This document shows, piece after piece, positions 9,637-20,416 of a stretch of DNA of 64,000 nt (its first letter is position 1; each line of letters starts with the position of its first letter). A program made the position numbers and the translations under genes. The notes beneath the pieces were generated by a model. The model was not told where the DNA came from. It made no database searches and was given only the letters and a program-made list of their open reading frames with translations. This stretch comes from Azolla caroliniana (taxonomy: Eukaryota > Polypodiophyta), in the NCBI GenBank assembly GCA_043228905.1, contig JBHGNT010000016.1, positions 1,798,001-1,862,000 on the forward strand. Direction: 5' to 3'.

Positions 9637-10248
9637 TCACTCATTGTCTAGCCGTTGGCACACCCTTCCGACCTTCGACCAGTCCTCCGTAAGCCCATTC
9701 GCTCCGTCATCGTCTTCGAGCTCAATCCCGATGGCCTCCCGTTCCGTTCGGTCGATCGACCTGACGAACAATAGGACTTTGTCCGCCCCCACCAAACCTT
9801 GTTCCCGCTTCGGGAGCCAAGCAAGTCGTCGCTCGAACTCTCGGAACGCCTTCGTTGCGCCCCGGTGGGTCTTTGCTGATGCTACCCACTGGTCGAAGTC
9901 ATGTCGTCCCCGGCTCTTCCATTGTCCTCCATATGCCTTAAGGAGCGCCTCTTCAAAGGCCTCCCACGAACTATGAGCTTCTCGGAGCTCCTTCACTTCC
10001 GCGTGCATACGGACGGCTACGACCCGATAAAAGAACTCCAGCCTCAACGCCTCGTCAACGCCACGCACTTCCATTTCCACGTTGTAGGCTTCCAAGTAGA
10101 ATGGGACCTTGTCCTCGTTGAAACGACCGACTCTTTCAACCACTCGCTCAACCGCTTGTTGCGCTACTTCTCGCCTCATCACCACTCGTGCAGACTCCAA
10201 CACCACTTCGGCCACCATCTCCGCGAGGTCATCATCTTCCGACTCCAT
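9637..10248 (-). CDS. Gag-like protein of non-autonomous element
   Basis: 203 residues beginning 37 nt inside the 5' LTR boundary. The Glu/Val-rich N-terminus is followed by the pattern typical of plant retrotransposon gag domains: VPFYLEAYNVEM, then LRLEFFYRVVA, then SWEAFEEALLKAYG, and later AFREFERRLAWL and DKVLLFVRSI. These correspond to the helical capsid-type domain that multimerises around element RNA. No CCHC knuckle is present in this frame. Another short minus ORF overlaps the stop codon (ATG at 9644), so a frameshift or a degraded C-terminal half is possible. It is probably a packaging protein of a gag-only element; the family call rests on pattern only. Confidence 0.65.
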   Translation of the reverse strand: MESEDDDLAEMVAEVVLESARVVMRREVAQQAVERVVERVGRFNEDKVPFYLEAYNVEMEVRGVDEALRLEFFYRVVAVRMHAEVKELREAHSSWEAFEEALLKAYGGQWKSRGRHDFDQWVASAKTHRGATKAFREFERRLAWLPKREQGLVGADKVLLFVRSIDRTEREAIGIELEDDDGANGLTEDWSKVGRVCQRLDNE

Positions 10249-10269
10249 GCTCCCTTGCCGCCCTTCACG

Positions 10270-10285
10270 TCGGGTTCACCAAAGA
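10270..10285 (-). other. Candidate primer-binding site of gag-only element
   Basis: Just inside the 5' LTR the minus strand reads TCTTTGGTGAACCCG. The TGG start complements a tRNA CCA end, and GAACCC resembles a complement of a T-arm sequence. The cognate tRNA was not identified. Confidence 0.45.
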
Positions 10286-11110
10286 TGTTGCAAAGTTTCG
10301 CGCTTGCGTATAGAAGGGGCAGGACCACGGGGGTCTTGGACTAGGGAGTGACGAAGCGTAGGAAGCCGACTTCTCTCTGGTCCCGACTGCGCTGGTGGTG
10401 GCGCGAACCGGACGCGTATCGATGGCTACCAAACACGAGAGAGGAAGAGAGGGCGAGAACACACGCGCAACACCGACACAACGCACACCTCTTATGTACA
10501 GGAAACACAAGGAAGGGAAAGCACCTGACATCGACAAAGACACGAATATGCACAACCCTGTATATATATATATATATATATGAATATAAGAGTGAGTTAC
10601 AACTCCTAGTCCGACTCGGACTGAGGTAGGCTAGGTCGCAACGGCAGTCTGCGGCCAAGCTGCCGTCGGGGAGCTCTCGGGCTCATCGCGCCGAGGGGAA
10701 GCAACCTACAACAAGGAGAGATACCACCTCGGCCGCGAGCCGGCTACGCACGGAAGAAGAGAAACTAACCTAACAGCTTGCCGTCATAGCTATTGCTCGA
10801 CTCCTCGAGAAGGAGCAGAAAAGAAACGAAGAAGAGAAAGAATGTAGCTAACCCTAGAAAGAAACACAAAACGGTATACCCTTAAGACTCAAAATGGGCA
10901 ACCCCTCTACAAGGGACCATCCCTTTCTTTTATAGAACAAGGAGAGGGATGTGTTACAATGTGGGATAAATCCCGATTTACATGGGATTCTTCGTCCCGA
11001 CTTAACTCCTATTATTCACACAATTATACGAGGGTGAGTGCACATGGTGCACCCCGCCGATGTAGCCAATATTTCCCGGTTTCCGCCTCTGGCCGAAATT
11101 ATTCACGACA
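10286..11110 (-). repeat. 5' LTR of gag-only element
   Basis: 825 bp with TGTTGCA and CACGACA termini, repeated at 5788-6625. It carries a TA dinucleotide run near 10560-10580. Differences from the partner LTR cluster in the first 300 bp. Confidence 0.82.
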
Positions 11111-14100
11111 GCGCACAATTCCGACTACAAAGAGTATAGCGGAATGTACGGGCACAACACCGACTACGAAGATCGTGGCGGAATGTTCATGATGAAACAT
11201 AGAGCAAACTCTATGTCAGCCTCTACCTCAACTAGTGCCTCCGGTCCGGAAGACGTATGGTTCGTCGATTCCGGTGCCTCGAACCATATGACATCGCATC
11301 AAGAATGGTTCCGAGAACTTCGAGAGCCGAACCGACCCGGCTATGTCGAAACCGGAGACGACACTACGCACCCGATTCGGCACATCGGCAATGTTCCGTT
11401 CGGAAAAGAAGGTAAGCAAAATTACATTAAAAATGTCTTGCATGTACCGACCATTACGAAGCTTTTGGTCTATGTCGGCCAAATTGTAGAGCAAGGGATG
11501 CAAGTTCGATTTAATCAAGGCGGTTGCTTCATCGAAAAAGAGGGTCGACTCATCGCACGCGGACGAAGAGAGGGCCGAATGTTCATTCTCGACTCACATG
11601 AGATGAAATCGGCCATGTTCGCAAAGGGCATGAAAGCCGACTCCGACATAGAGCAGTGGCACAAGCGAATCGGCCACATCAATCTCAACAAAATCAAAGC
11701 AATGAAATCGAAAGGAGTCGTCATCATACTCTTGACATTCAAAGAGAAGGAGATTGAAGGTGTATGCGAAGCGTGCCAATTCGGCAAGCAACACCGACAC
11801 CCATTCCCGAAAGAGCGGAACGTGAGCAAAGGTCTACTCAACGTAGTCCATTCCGACGTATGGGGACCAACACAAACAGCTATATTCGGCGAATGCTGAT
11901 ATTACGTGCTCTTCATCAACGACTTCTCCATGCACACATGGATCTACCTGATGCGGCAAAAGAGCGAAGTGTTCGGACACTTCCAAATATTCAAGAATGA
12001 AGTCGAGAAAGCCACAGGCCGACATGTACGTTATCTTCGACCGGATGGCGGCAAGGAGTACTTCTTGGACGATTTCACGGCGTATCTCCAAAAGGAAGGA
12101 ATTCAACGAGAATTCACTTGCCGACACACTCCACAACAAAACGGAGTAGCTGAGCGCAAAAATCGGCACATCCTCGAAGTAGCGCGGGCCATGATGAACG
12201 AGAAGCATATGCCCAAGTCATATTGGGCCGAAGCTGCAAATATAGTCGTCTACCTAATGAACTGATGCACAACATCCGGCGTGCACGAGGTCACTCCGCA
12301 TGAAAAATACTTTGAAAAGAAGTCGGACTTATCACACACCCGGATATTCGGCGTGATAGTGTTCGTGCACATCCCCGACGAGAAGCTTCAAAAGCTTGAC
12401 CCGAAGTCGGAGAAATGTATCCTCGTAGGATACTCACTGGAGCAAAAGGGGTACAAGTGCTACAACCCTTCAACTCGAAAATCTCGAGTAAGTCGAGATG
12501 TCGTTTTTTACGAGTCCGCATCCTGGAACGCACCAGAGACAACTCCGACTCCAACTCCGCTCGACCCGGAATCCGCCGAACAAGAGATAGAGGATGAAGA
12601 TCGCCTTACGTGCATGTTCGAAGAAAGTCCGATCACGATCCGACTGAGTGGACCACAAGAGCCTTTGAGCGATCAAAGCACATCACGGCCTAGCCTGAAG
12701 ATGGACAAAGGCAAGGCGAAAATTTCGGAATACGAAGACGATCGCTTCGACGACAATGAGTTGACTCACTCACTCGACAATGAGTTCAGCAGCTTCGATG
12801 TACCAATCGGAGCTAAGAAAGCCCTCATCTCTGCAAATGAAAAGCTCCGTCGCTCCACCCGTGAAAAGAATCCGGTCAACCGATTCGGCTACAACGACTA
12901 CATGGCATATCACTATGCCTTTATAATGAAGGTGGCGACAATATGTGAGATGTAAACTTTTTCCGAAGCAGCCAAGGATCCACGATGGATCGAAGCCATG
13001 AATGAGGAGATGCAGGCACTACGCAAGAACAAGACGTGGGATCTCGTTCCCACCTCACTGCACAAAAAGGCGATCGGATGCAGATGGATTTACAAAGTGA
13101 AGTACAACACTAACGGTTCCGTCAACCGCTACAAAGCACGACTCGTAGCGAAAGGCTACGCCCAAACGCACAAAGTTGACTATGAAGAGACCTTTGCCCC
13201 GATGGCAAAGATGACGATGGTACGGACCGTGATAACGCTTGTCGCGGCGAAAGGGTGGCACCTCCATCAAATGGACGTCAAGAACGCCTTTCTCCAAGGC
13301 GAATTGGAAGAGGTGTACATGATACAACCACCCAGCTTCAACTCGAGCACCCATCCGAAAGTTGTATGCCGACTCAAGAAGCCACTCTACGGCCTCAAGC
13401 AAGCACCGCATGCTTGGCATTCGATGATAACGCAATATCTTCATCAAATCAGCTTCCGTATCTCAAAATCGGACAACTCCCTCTACATACGAAGTGATTC
13501 CGCCAGTCCGATCGTCATCATCTTATATATGGATGACCTAGTCATTGGAGGTGAGCATCTTGTCGAACTCAATAAGGTCAAATCCCTCCTTTCCGACAAG
13601 TTCGAGATGACGGACATGAAGGAGCTCCACTACTTCCTCGGCATCGAGGTAATTCGGACTTTGACCGGAATCATGATCTCTCAACGGCACTACATCCTCA
13701 ACTTGTTATACAAGTTGGGGATGGCTGAGTGCAAATCCACGGCAACCCCGCTCGATCGCAATCTCAAACTGGATGTGAACTCCGACACCAAAGCGTGTGA
13801 GCCGACTCAGTATTGGCAACTCATCGGGAGTCTCATCTACCTCACGATCACTCGACCCGATCTCAATTATCCGGTCGGTCTCCTTAGTCAATTCATGCAA
13901 ACACCGCGTGATACTCACTTGGATTGCGCTAAGCAAGTTCTACGATACGTGAGTGGCACAATGAATTGCGGCATCCTCTACAAGACCGTGATTCCAATAC
14001 GACTCGAGGGGTACACAGACGCCGATTGGGCCGGCTACAAAACCGATAGAAGATCAAACCTCCGGATTTGTTTTCTTCTTGCAGCGGAGCAATATCCTGG

Positions 14101-14442
14101 AGCAACAAAAAGCAACCAACCGTCGCTCTTTCGAGCATAGAGGCGGAATACAAGGGCACGGGCAATAGCTGCATGTGAAGCTGTATGGCTCAAAAGGATA
14201 CTCAAGGATCTGGGCGTACCCATCAAGAATCCGACTTCCCTTTACTGCAACAACATGAGCAGCATCTATTTGGCTTGAAACGCTGGCGATGTCGTCCTAC
14301 AACACATTAGTACCAATCTTCAAATGGTCGACATCTTCACTAAAGCCTTAGTAGCCGACAAGCTATGGCAATTCATGACCGATCTCGAATTGACGATCCC
14401 TGACCTGCCAAGCTTGAGGTGGAGTACTGAAGACGCTACGCA
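11111..14442 (+). pseudogene. Host Ty1/copia gag C-end and pol, disabled
   Basis: The frame of 11144 stays open through most of pol but is broken by TGA at 11897, TGA at 12263 and TAA at 12953, then shifts after about 14090. Modules still seen are: protease VDSGASNHMTS; GAG-pre-integrase WHKRIGHIN and CEACQFGKQ; integrase VHSDVWGP, a DGGKEY variant of the usual second-Asp block, and QQNGVAERKNR; RT LVAKGYAQTHKVDY, MDVKNAFLQGEL and the YMDD box; and RNase H GYTDADWAG. The RNase H end lacks the usual histidine-rich segment, jumping to STNLQMVDIFTKAL near 14310. Three nonsense codons, a frameshift and a deletion show that this copy no longer makes full Pol. It is the plus-strand host into which both other elements inserted. 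Confidence 0.88.
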
Positions 14443-14685
14443 ATAACGCGTGGATTCCGCAAACCGCGCACAATACGCAATAATGCGTGGATTACGCAAC
14501 CGCGAAGAGCCAATCTACCGCGCAAAGCCACGAAGAAAGACGCAAGCCGAAGCGCAGACTTCGCAACTACGCACAACGCAAGCTGGAGCACAGATTCCAC
14601 AACTCCGCATAAATGCGAGTCGACGCGGACTCCGGAACACGAGTCAAAGCGGATTTCAGATACCGTCTGAAACCCGACTTGAGCT
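14443..14685 (+). other. Host copia 3' untranslated tail, CGCAA-rich
   Basis: A stretch between pol and the 3' LTR with degenerate repeats of ACGCAATAACGCGTGGATT type near 14437-14495 and further CGCAA/CGCAAC motifs. An 83-residue open frame over it is low-complexity and not a convincing gene. Confidence 0.5.
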
Positions 14686-14695
14686 TAAGGGGGCG
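14686..14695 (+). other. Host copia polypurine tract
   Basis: TAAGGGGGCG lies immediately before the TGTTGAGA start of the host 3' LTR, as expected for a plus-strand Copia element. Confidence 0.7.
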
Positions 14696-15099
14696 TGTTG
14701 AGAATCAAGCTCAACTTGGTCTAGTGTGTGAACTCACCTTGAGAGTGAATAGACACTCCAACGGTCAAGAGTCACCATTATGTCACCTCTTTGTATTCTA
14801 GCATTTAGTATGAGTCATAGAATCATATTCTATGACACATAACTTATGAGCTTTCACATTCCCCATGCTCCATGAGTCTTGTAGTTAATGAAGAGAGAGG
14901 GTGACTATATAAAGCACCCTCCTCCCACCTTATATTCAGTCAAGTCTTTCTCCTTTGTTAATATACTTTTACCTTGCGTATTCTCTGTGTCTTACTCCTT
15001 GTCTCTCTCTCTCTCTCTCTCATACACACACATAACTCACATCTCTTCCGCTTCACAAGAATCATATCTGATTCTTTACATAGAACATTTACAATATCA
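14696..15099 (+). repeat. Host copia 3' LTR (right end approximate)
   Basis: Begins TGTTGAGAATCAAGC after the purine tract. It contains a TATATAAA box at 14906-14913 and a CT tract near 15001-15022. The end is placed at the CA in ACAATATCA (15099), but the partner LTR and target-site copy lie outside the window, so the right limit is uncertain. Confidence 0.6.
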
Positions 15100-15253
15100 G
15101 TCTATTATAAGAAGTAGGTTTATTATTTTATATAATTATATGCTATATTAATGGTTGGGTTCTTGATTATGTATTATAAGGTCTTGGGTTCAAGCCCAAG
15201 TGAAGCCACATAATGTTCACGAATTCATGACACTTACTTTGTCGATTATGCTG

Positions 15254-15387
15254 AATAATATTTACAACCATAGATTGACATATTCGCATTCGTGGGGTTT
15301 CCTATTCGAATACAATGATAAATAATATTTACAACCATAGATTGACATATTCGCATTTGTGGGGTTTCCTATTCAAATACAAACGAA
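15254..15387. repeat. 67-bp tandem duplication
   Basis: Two adjacent copies beginning AATAATATTTACAACCATAG at 15254 and 15321, with only a few mismatches (for example GCATTCGTGG versus GCATTTGTGG). Confidence 0.85.
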
Positions 15388-18104
15388 TACTTATACGAAT
15401 GCATGGTCAAGTATTCATTAAAAAAAAAGAGTACATGAATTCCAACGTATTTAGTTTCCTAGGATATAAAAAAAGGGACTTGACACCAACAATGTGGGTT
15501 ATAAATGTTCACCACAAATGGTCTTAGGCTTTAGCTAATATGTATGTTAGAGACTAGAGTTCATATTCAAATGGTATACGTAATTTCTTAGACGTTTATA
15601 AATATATGATGGTGATGATGCATTTAATGGTTGCATCATCATCACTTCCAAATAACGGGATTATCCAATGCGACAAGCCTTGTGTGACAACACATAATTT
15701 GGAAATACCATATACAATCTTTCTTACGATGTACGCAACCAAGGTAGTCGAAAACATAGTTCCATCAAATTCTTGCATGATCAAGTTTTGCTAGGACGGG
15801 TGTTAAATGTGCCACCTTGAAAAAAGCCATTTTTAAACAATGCAATTAAATTATATCGTTATGAGAATCTTTTCCATACTTAGCAAGCTTTGAAGATCCA
15901 ACAACAAAAGGTGAATTTTCAAACTTGAAACTTGAATTTGAAATTTGGATGGTGGATTTGAAATGTAGGTCATCAATTAAAAATGTGAATAAAATAAATT
16001 TCTAGTGTTAGAAATTGAATAATAAATTTGTTTGATGCAAATAATCTTGAAATAATAAATCAATTATTTCATACTGAGTTTTGGACTTTGCCTGATCAAA
16101 TTTTATAGAACTTTAGGCTTTAATATACAAAAAGCGTTAGTTGGGCTCAATATTGAAATTTGTGGGTCACTTACACCCACAACTCATGGACATATCTTTT
16201 GACGAATTCATTGTATTTTTATGTATTATTTCATGTTTACACAAATAAGCAATTGCAAAATGTTTTCTTTTCATATACATTGGGAACCTTCAATATAAAG
16301 ACATTCATCATTGTGTGGTTGGAATAAGTGTCTCTGTGTTTACAAAGAGCAAATGTTTATCCATGTTATGTTGGTGTTTTGGCAATTGGTCATTATTCTA
16401 GTCATTGTAAGGTTGGATGAGGTAGTATGTTCCATTTATTATTGTATAAGTAGTAGTTTTGGCCTTCTTGGCAAACAAACTACAACATATTAGTTTGACA
16501 TGCTAAAAACTATAGGAGGATGCCAGAAACTTACTTGCTTCATGTGACTTCTCAACTTTGTTATGAAGGCAAAACCAATATTGTGAGACTTTGGATTCTT
16601 GTTGAATTGCTATTGGCTATTGTGTGGTGATGTTATAATAAAGCAACAACATTGTTTGCTTATATGACATGTGATTGTAAGTCAACCATATTGTAATGGT
16701 CCTAACAAGACCCACAATGCCATCCATGTAAGTGGTATATCAATGCTAACAACTCACCACTACCCTAGAGATTTTTATGCAACTAATGGGGTGACAATTA
16801 ATTTTTACAACTTACTTCGTGAAGAATAATACATTTTGCATCTCTTTAAGGGATTGATAAAACATTGTATATTTCTAAAGAAATGAGCATTACATCATCT
16901 AACCTCTACACGGACTAACATGGATACAACATACATAATGTTTTGGTATATGATGGCATATTGAAGCCCTAAACTTGAAGAGAAGCAATTTAACATCCAT
17001 GTTTCTTGAAATTCACATTAAAGGCAGGTATGACGCGAAGGGTCTAATGCTTGTGTTTCTTGATGTTCACTAAAGGTGGGTGTTGGGAAAAAAGTCAACC
17101 CAAATCAAGATGCGTACCTTTTTTTTAATGGAAGTTGATTATCCACATGTCAAGATTGTTTGTTCTCTTCATGCATTAGCCGTAAGTATGGAAATTTTTT
17201 GACGACCGGATTGTCTTTGGAGTTGAAGTACCTTCATGCTTTGTAAACTTTACTCTCTAGTATGCTTAGGACTATATGCATATTGTGTTGTCAAAAGGAA
17301 ATGAGTATCATGCTAGCATAATCTAGGTATGTAGATGACTTCAAAACAAGTAATGATTGTCAAGTGACAACAACAATAGATTGGCATTTGGCTCATGTAA
17401 TAGTGGGTGCACAATATATTGTCAACATCAAAGGAATGTAACTAAAATCAATCAATACTAAATTCAAACGAGTATGTTGTTCAAAAAAGGTTACTAAAAT
17501 CTCAATATTTGAGAGTATTTATTCAAAAATATCTGATAGTATAGAGGCATGAACAATGTACACCATAAAAATTCAAAATTCAAATGTGGCTCTAGAACCA
17601 TGTGAATACTACAAACTACATGAAAGTTTGGTTGTGTTTTGAATAATATTGAACCCGAAATGATATCTAGTTTTCCAATCCAGTTGTTGGGAACTTTTGG
17701 TCATAGAAAAGTAAGTCTTGACCTTCATAGTGCTCCATGAAGGGCACAAGCATCATCAATGTGGTGATGTTACGTGACAATGATTTCTCTTAATGAAAAC
17801 AAAGGGAATTTTATAACTTGTCTACAACCTCGATGTAACAATTTCAATCAGGAAATGATTTGCCCCTTTACCATATAATGATTTTACTAGGTGTCTTGGT
17901 TTGTTTCCCACGAAGTTGGTCCACATCATCAACATGATTTGTTATTAACTAATCTCTCTCTCTCTCTCTTGGTGAAAACACACAATTATATTAATAAATG
18001 CACCGTGTGTGGAAAAACACTACTTAGAATGGGTATCACAATGGACTATGGTCACCCAATAACTACGCTACATGGGTCTTGGAACATGTTGAACTGCCAA
18101 TAGG

Positions 18105-18207
18105 CAAGACGAACACTCCATCAGGGAAAGAATTTCCACTTGCTCCAACAAAGAAAATTGCCACATTAGTACTCCCTTTGACTCTCTCTCTCTCTCTCTC
18201 TCTCTAT

Positions 18208-18239
<32 letters not shown>

Positions 18240-18578
18240 CTCTCTCTCTCTCTTACACATGATATACTTGAAGCTTGTCTTTCATCATATCTTGCTATTT
18301 CAATTCATTGTCTTAGATCTTGTTAAAAACGAGTTTATTTACATGCAAGACGAACACTCCAATGCTCCATCAAGGAAAGAATTTCCACTTGCTCCAACAA
18401 AGAAATTTGCCACATTAGTACTCCCTTTGACTCTCTCTCTCTCTCTATCACACACACACACACACACACACACTCTCTCTCTCTCTTACACATGATATAC
18501 TTAAAGCTTGTCTTTCATCATATCTTGCTATTTCAATTCATTGTCTTAGATCTTGTTAAAAACGAGTTTATTTACATG
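18105..18578. repeat. Tandem duplication carrying CT/CA microsatellites
   Basis: Copies at 18105-18345 and 18346-18578 both begin CAAGACGAACACTCCA. They contain a compound (CT)n-(CA)n-(CT)n microsatellite and end TTTATTTACATG. The second copy has an extra AATGCTCC near its start and shorter microsatellite blocks. Confidence 0.88.
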
Positions 18579-19299
18579 CTCTCTTACGAATGAATAATAC
18601 ATAATGCTTGTCTCTATTTGTAACCACGGAAATCATGTTGGAAAATGAATGAGCTCGGAGTTCGAACACAAAAGGAAGACACATGAGCCATAGAATCACG
18701 TGTCTGGAAAATGGCGGGGTGGAGCTCAAGGAAACATGTTGGAAAAACGTGGATGTATGGGCGATGCTTCGAAAGGAATCGGCAAAGGAAGACATCAAAC
18801 CCCCGTCTTTTGCTTTCAAGACCAAAAATCCTGTTCTTTCTCAAATTCAACAAGTGATATGTTAATTTTCTAGAAATAATACTCTGCTTTGGGAGGAACA
18901 CATCACCCTTCCAATTAAGTCGCGCAATGCTTTTAACTTAAAAGCTTCTACTACTAACCAACCGATCGGGATAAAGAAAAAAAGGGCGGGAAACCGTTTT
19001 TTTTTGTTTTGTTGGCGTAAAACAAAAGGAAAAAAACCCGAAAGTTTTTTGGGCGGGAAACGAGAAAAGTAAAAAAGCAAAAAGCAAAAAGCAAAAAGCA
19101 GATTGCTTCTTTAAATTAAAAAACATACGAAATCTCGGAAAAAGCAAAAAATTCGCTTTTTGCTGGGTTTGAATTTCGAAAGAGGAGGAAGGCGAAAAGG
19201 AACAGAAAAGAAGAAAGAGACGCAGGCAGGAAAGGCAGCAGAAGGAAGAATTGAAGGAAGCAGGAGCAGAAGCTGCAGAAGAAGCTGAAGAAGAAGGAA

Positions 19300-19761
19300 G
19301 AGCAGGAACGTGGAAAAGAAGAACAAAATCGCGGATAAAGAAGGAAGAAGAAGCGACGTGCATACGAAGAAGGCAAAGAAGAAGTGGAATCGGCAAGAAG
19401 GAGAAGAAGACGAAGACGAAGCATTGCTGAGGAAGACGATCGCAGAATGCAGAAGCTCCAATGGTAAAGCAGAAGCAGAAGCAGACATAAGAATAGCAGA
19501 AGATATGAGTCTTTTTTTTGTTACTTCGCCCCTTCTCTCTCTCCGATACCATCGCCATCGCCATTCCTTGACTGATGTAAGTATTGTACTTCTTCCTTCC
19601 TCATCCTGCAATCAATGCCCGAAGATCTTATTGAAACTTTCTTCTTGCCTTTCTCATGAACCACCTTATCCAGTCTTCTTATGAATTACCTGCATTGAAC
19701 GACTGAACAAGTGAAGAATTTTTACGTATTCAATCATTTCCACGTCTCCTTTGCACTTGCT

Positions 19762-19792
<31 letters not shown>

Positions 19793-20079
19793 ATCTCTAG
19801 CTCAGTTTTCTGTACTACTGTTGAGCCTTCATTGCCCTTTCATTTCTTTTCACTTTTCTGAATGACTGTATCCAGCCATCATCATTTCCTTCTCTCTCTC
19901 TATATATATGTCTGTATGTATGCAAATGTATGTGTATATTTGAACCACTGTGACTAGTCATATTCTCGACAATGCGTCATTAACTAAGATTCTTTCTTTA
20001 TTTATTTCACTGCTTATCGTAACATTGTCATTTGTACTTTCTCGCCTTAAATTCTATAACTGTTTAACTTAATTTGCAG
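19300..20079 (+). other. Probable 5' leader exon and leader intron of JASON gene
   Basis: A GA-rich segment (19250-19500) ends at a good donor (GAT followed by GTAAGT, 19577). A matching acceptor (AATTTGCAG) ends at 20079, giving a candidate 503-bp leader intron. Assignment to the downstream gene is by position and splice signals only. Confidence 0.4.
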
Positions 20080-20416
20080 GTACAATCCAGAGAACACGAA
20101 ACATAACATCCACAATATACTACATGAACACTCATGCGCTCTTTGCTCTCCAAAATCTTTCTTCATACATGTTTTCTTCTTGATTCTCTCTTATATTACT
20201 AGCATCGGAAATTAAGTGGCTCTACAGAAGCATCTACACACTCAGACACATTTCAATTATATTCTTGATATACACCAACAATATAACGTCTCAAACGATA
20301 TACAGAAGACAGAACTTGCGCATATACTCCACACTCGAAACCTTTGGCATAAGGTCTACATCGCAGGGATTTTTCAAGGGAAGCTTGAGTATCGTGCTCA
20401 AAATTTGAGAAGAAAT

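Larger units (their letters stand above)
5788..11110 (-). mobile_element. Gag-only non-autonomous LTR retrotransposon (TR-GAG-like)
   Basis: Two direct terminal repeats of 838 bp (5788-6625) and 825 bp (10286-11110) bound an internal region of about 3.66 kb. On the minus strand the order is 5' LTR, candidate primer site next to 10285, a Gag-like ORF (10248-9637), a repeat-rich GC-rich segment, a purine tract (6626-6639) and the 3' LTR. No protease, integrase, RT or RNase H motif was found in any frame. Its structure fits the published class of gag-only terminal-repeat retrotransposons (TR-GAG) described in plants. The LTRs differ by roughly 35 substitutions by eye plus small indels, so it is clearly older than the Copia element beside it. 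Flanks share only GCG (GCGT left, GCGC right). Assignment of the mobilising partner, probably a Gypsy-type element, is inference. Confidence 0.75.
15100..19300. other. Intergenic DNA with small tandem repeats
   Basis: No convincing gene. ORFs here are short and low-complexity. A B-box-like GGTTCAAGCCC (15188-15198) could be a worn SINE or tRNA fragment. A 67-bp tandem pair lies at 15254-15387 and a 240-bp tandem pair at 18105-18578. The rest is AT-rich unique-looking sequence. Confidence 0.6.

Noticed and set aside
19111-19611. Minus ORFs of 102-208 residues, Phe/Leu/Ser-rich
   Set aside because: They are the antisense of a GA-rich leader segment upstream of JASON; low-complexity and without a domain.
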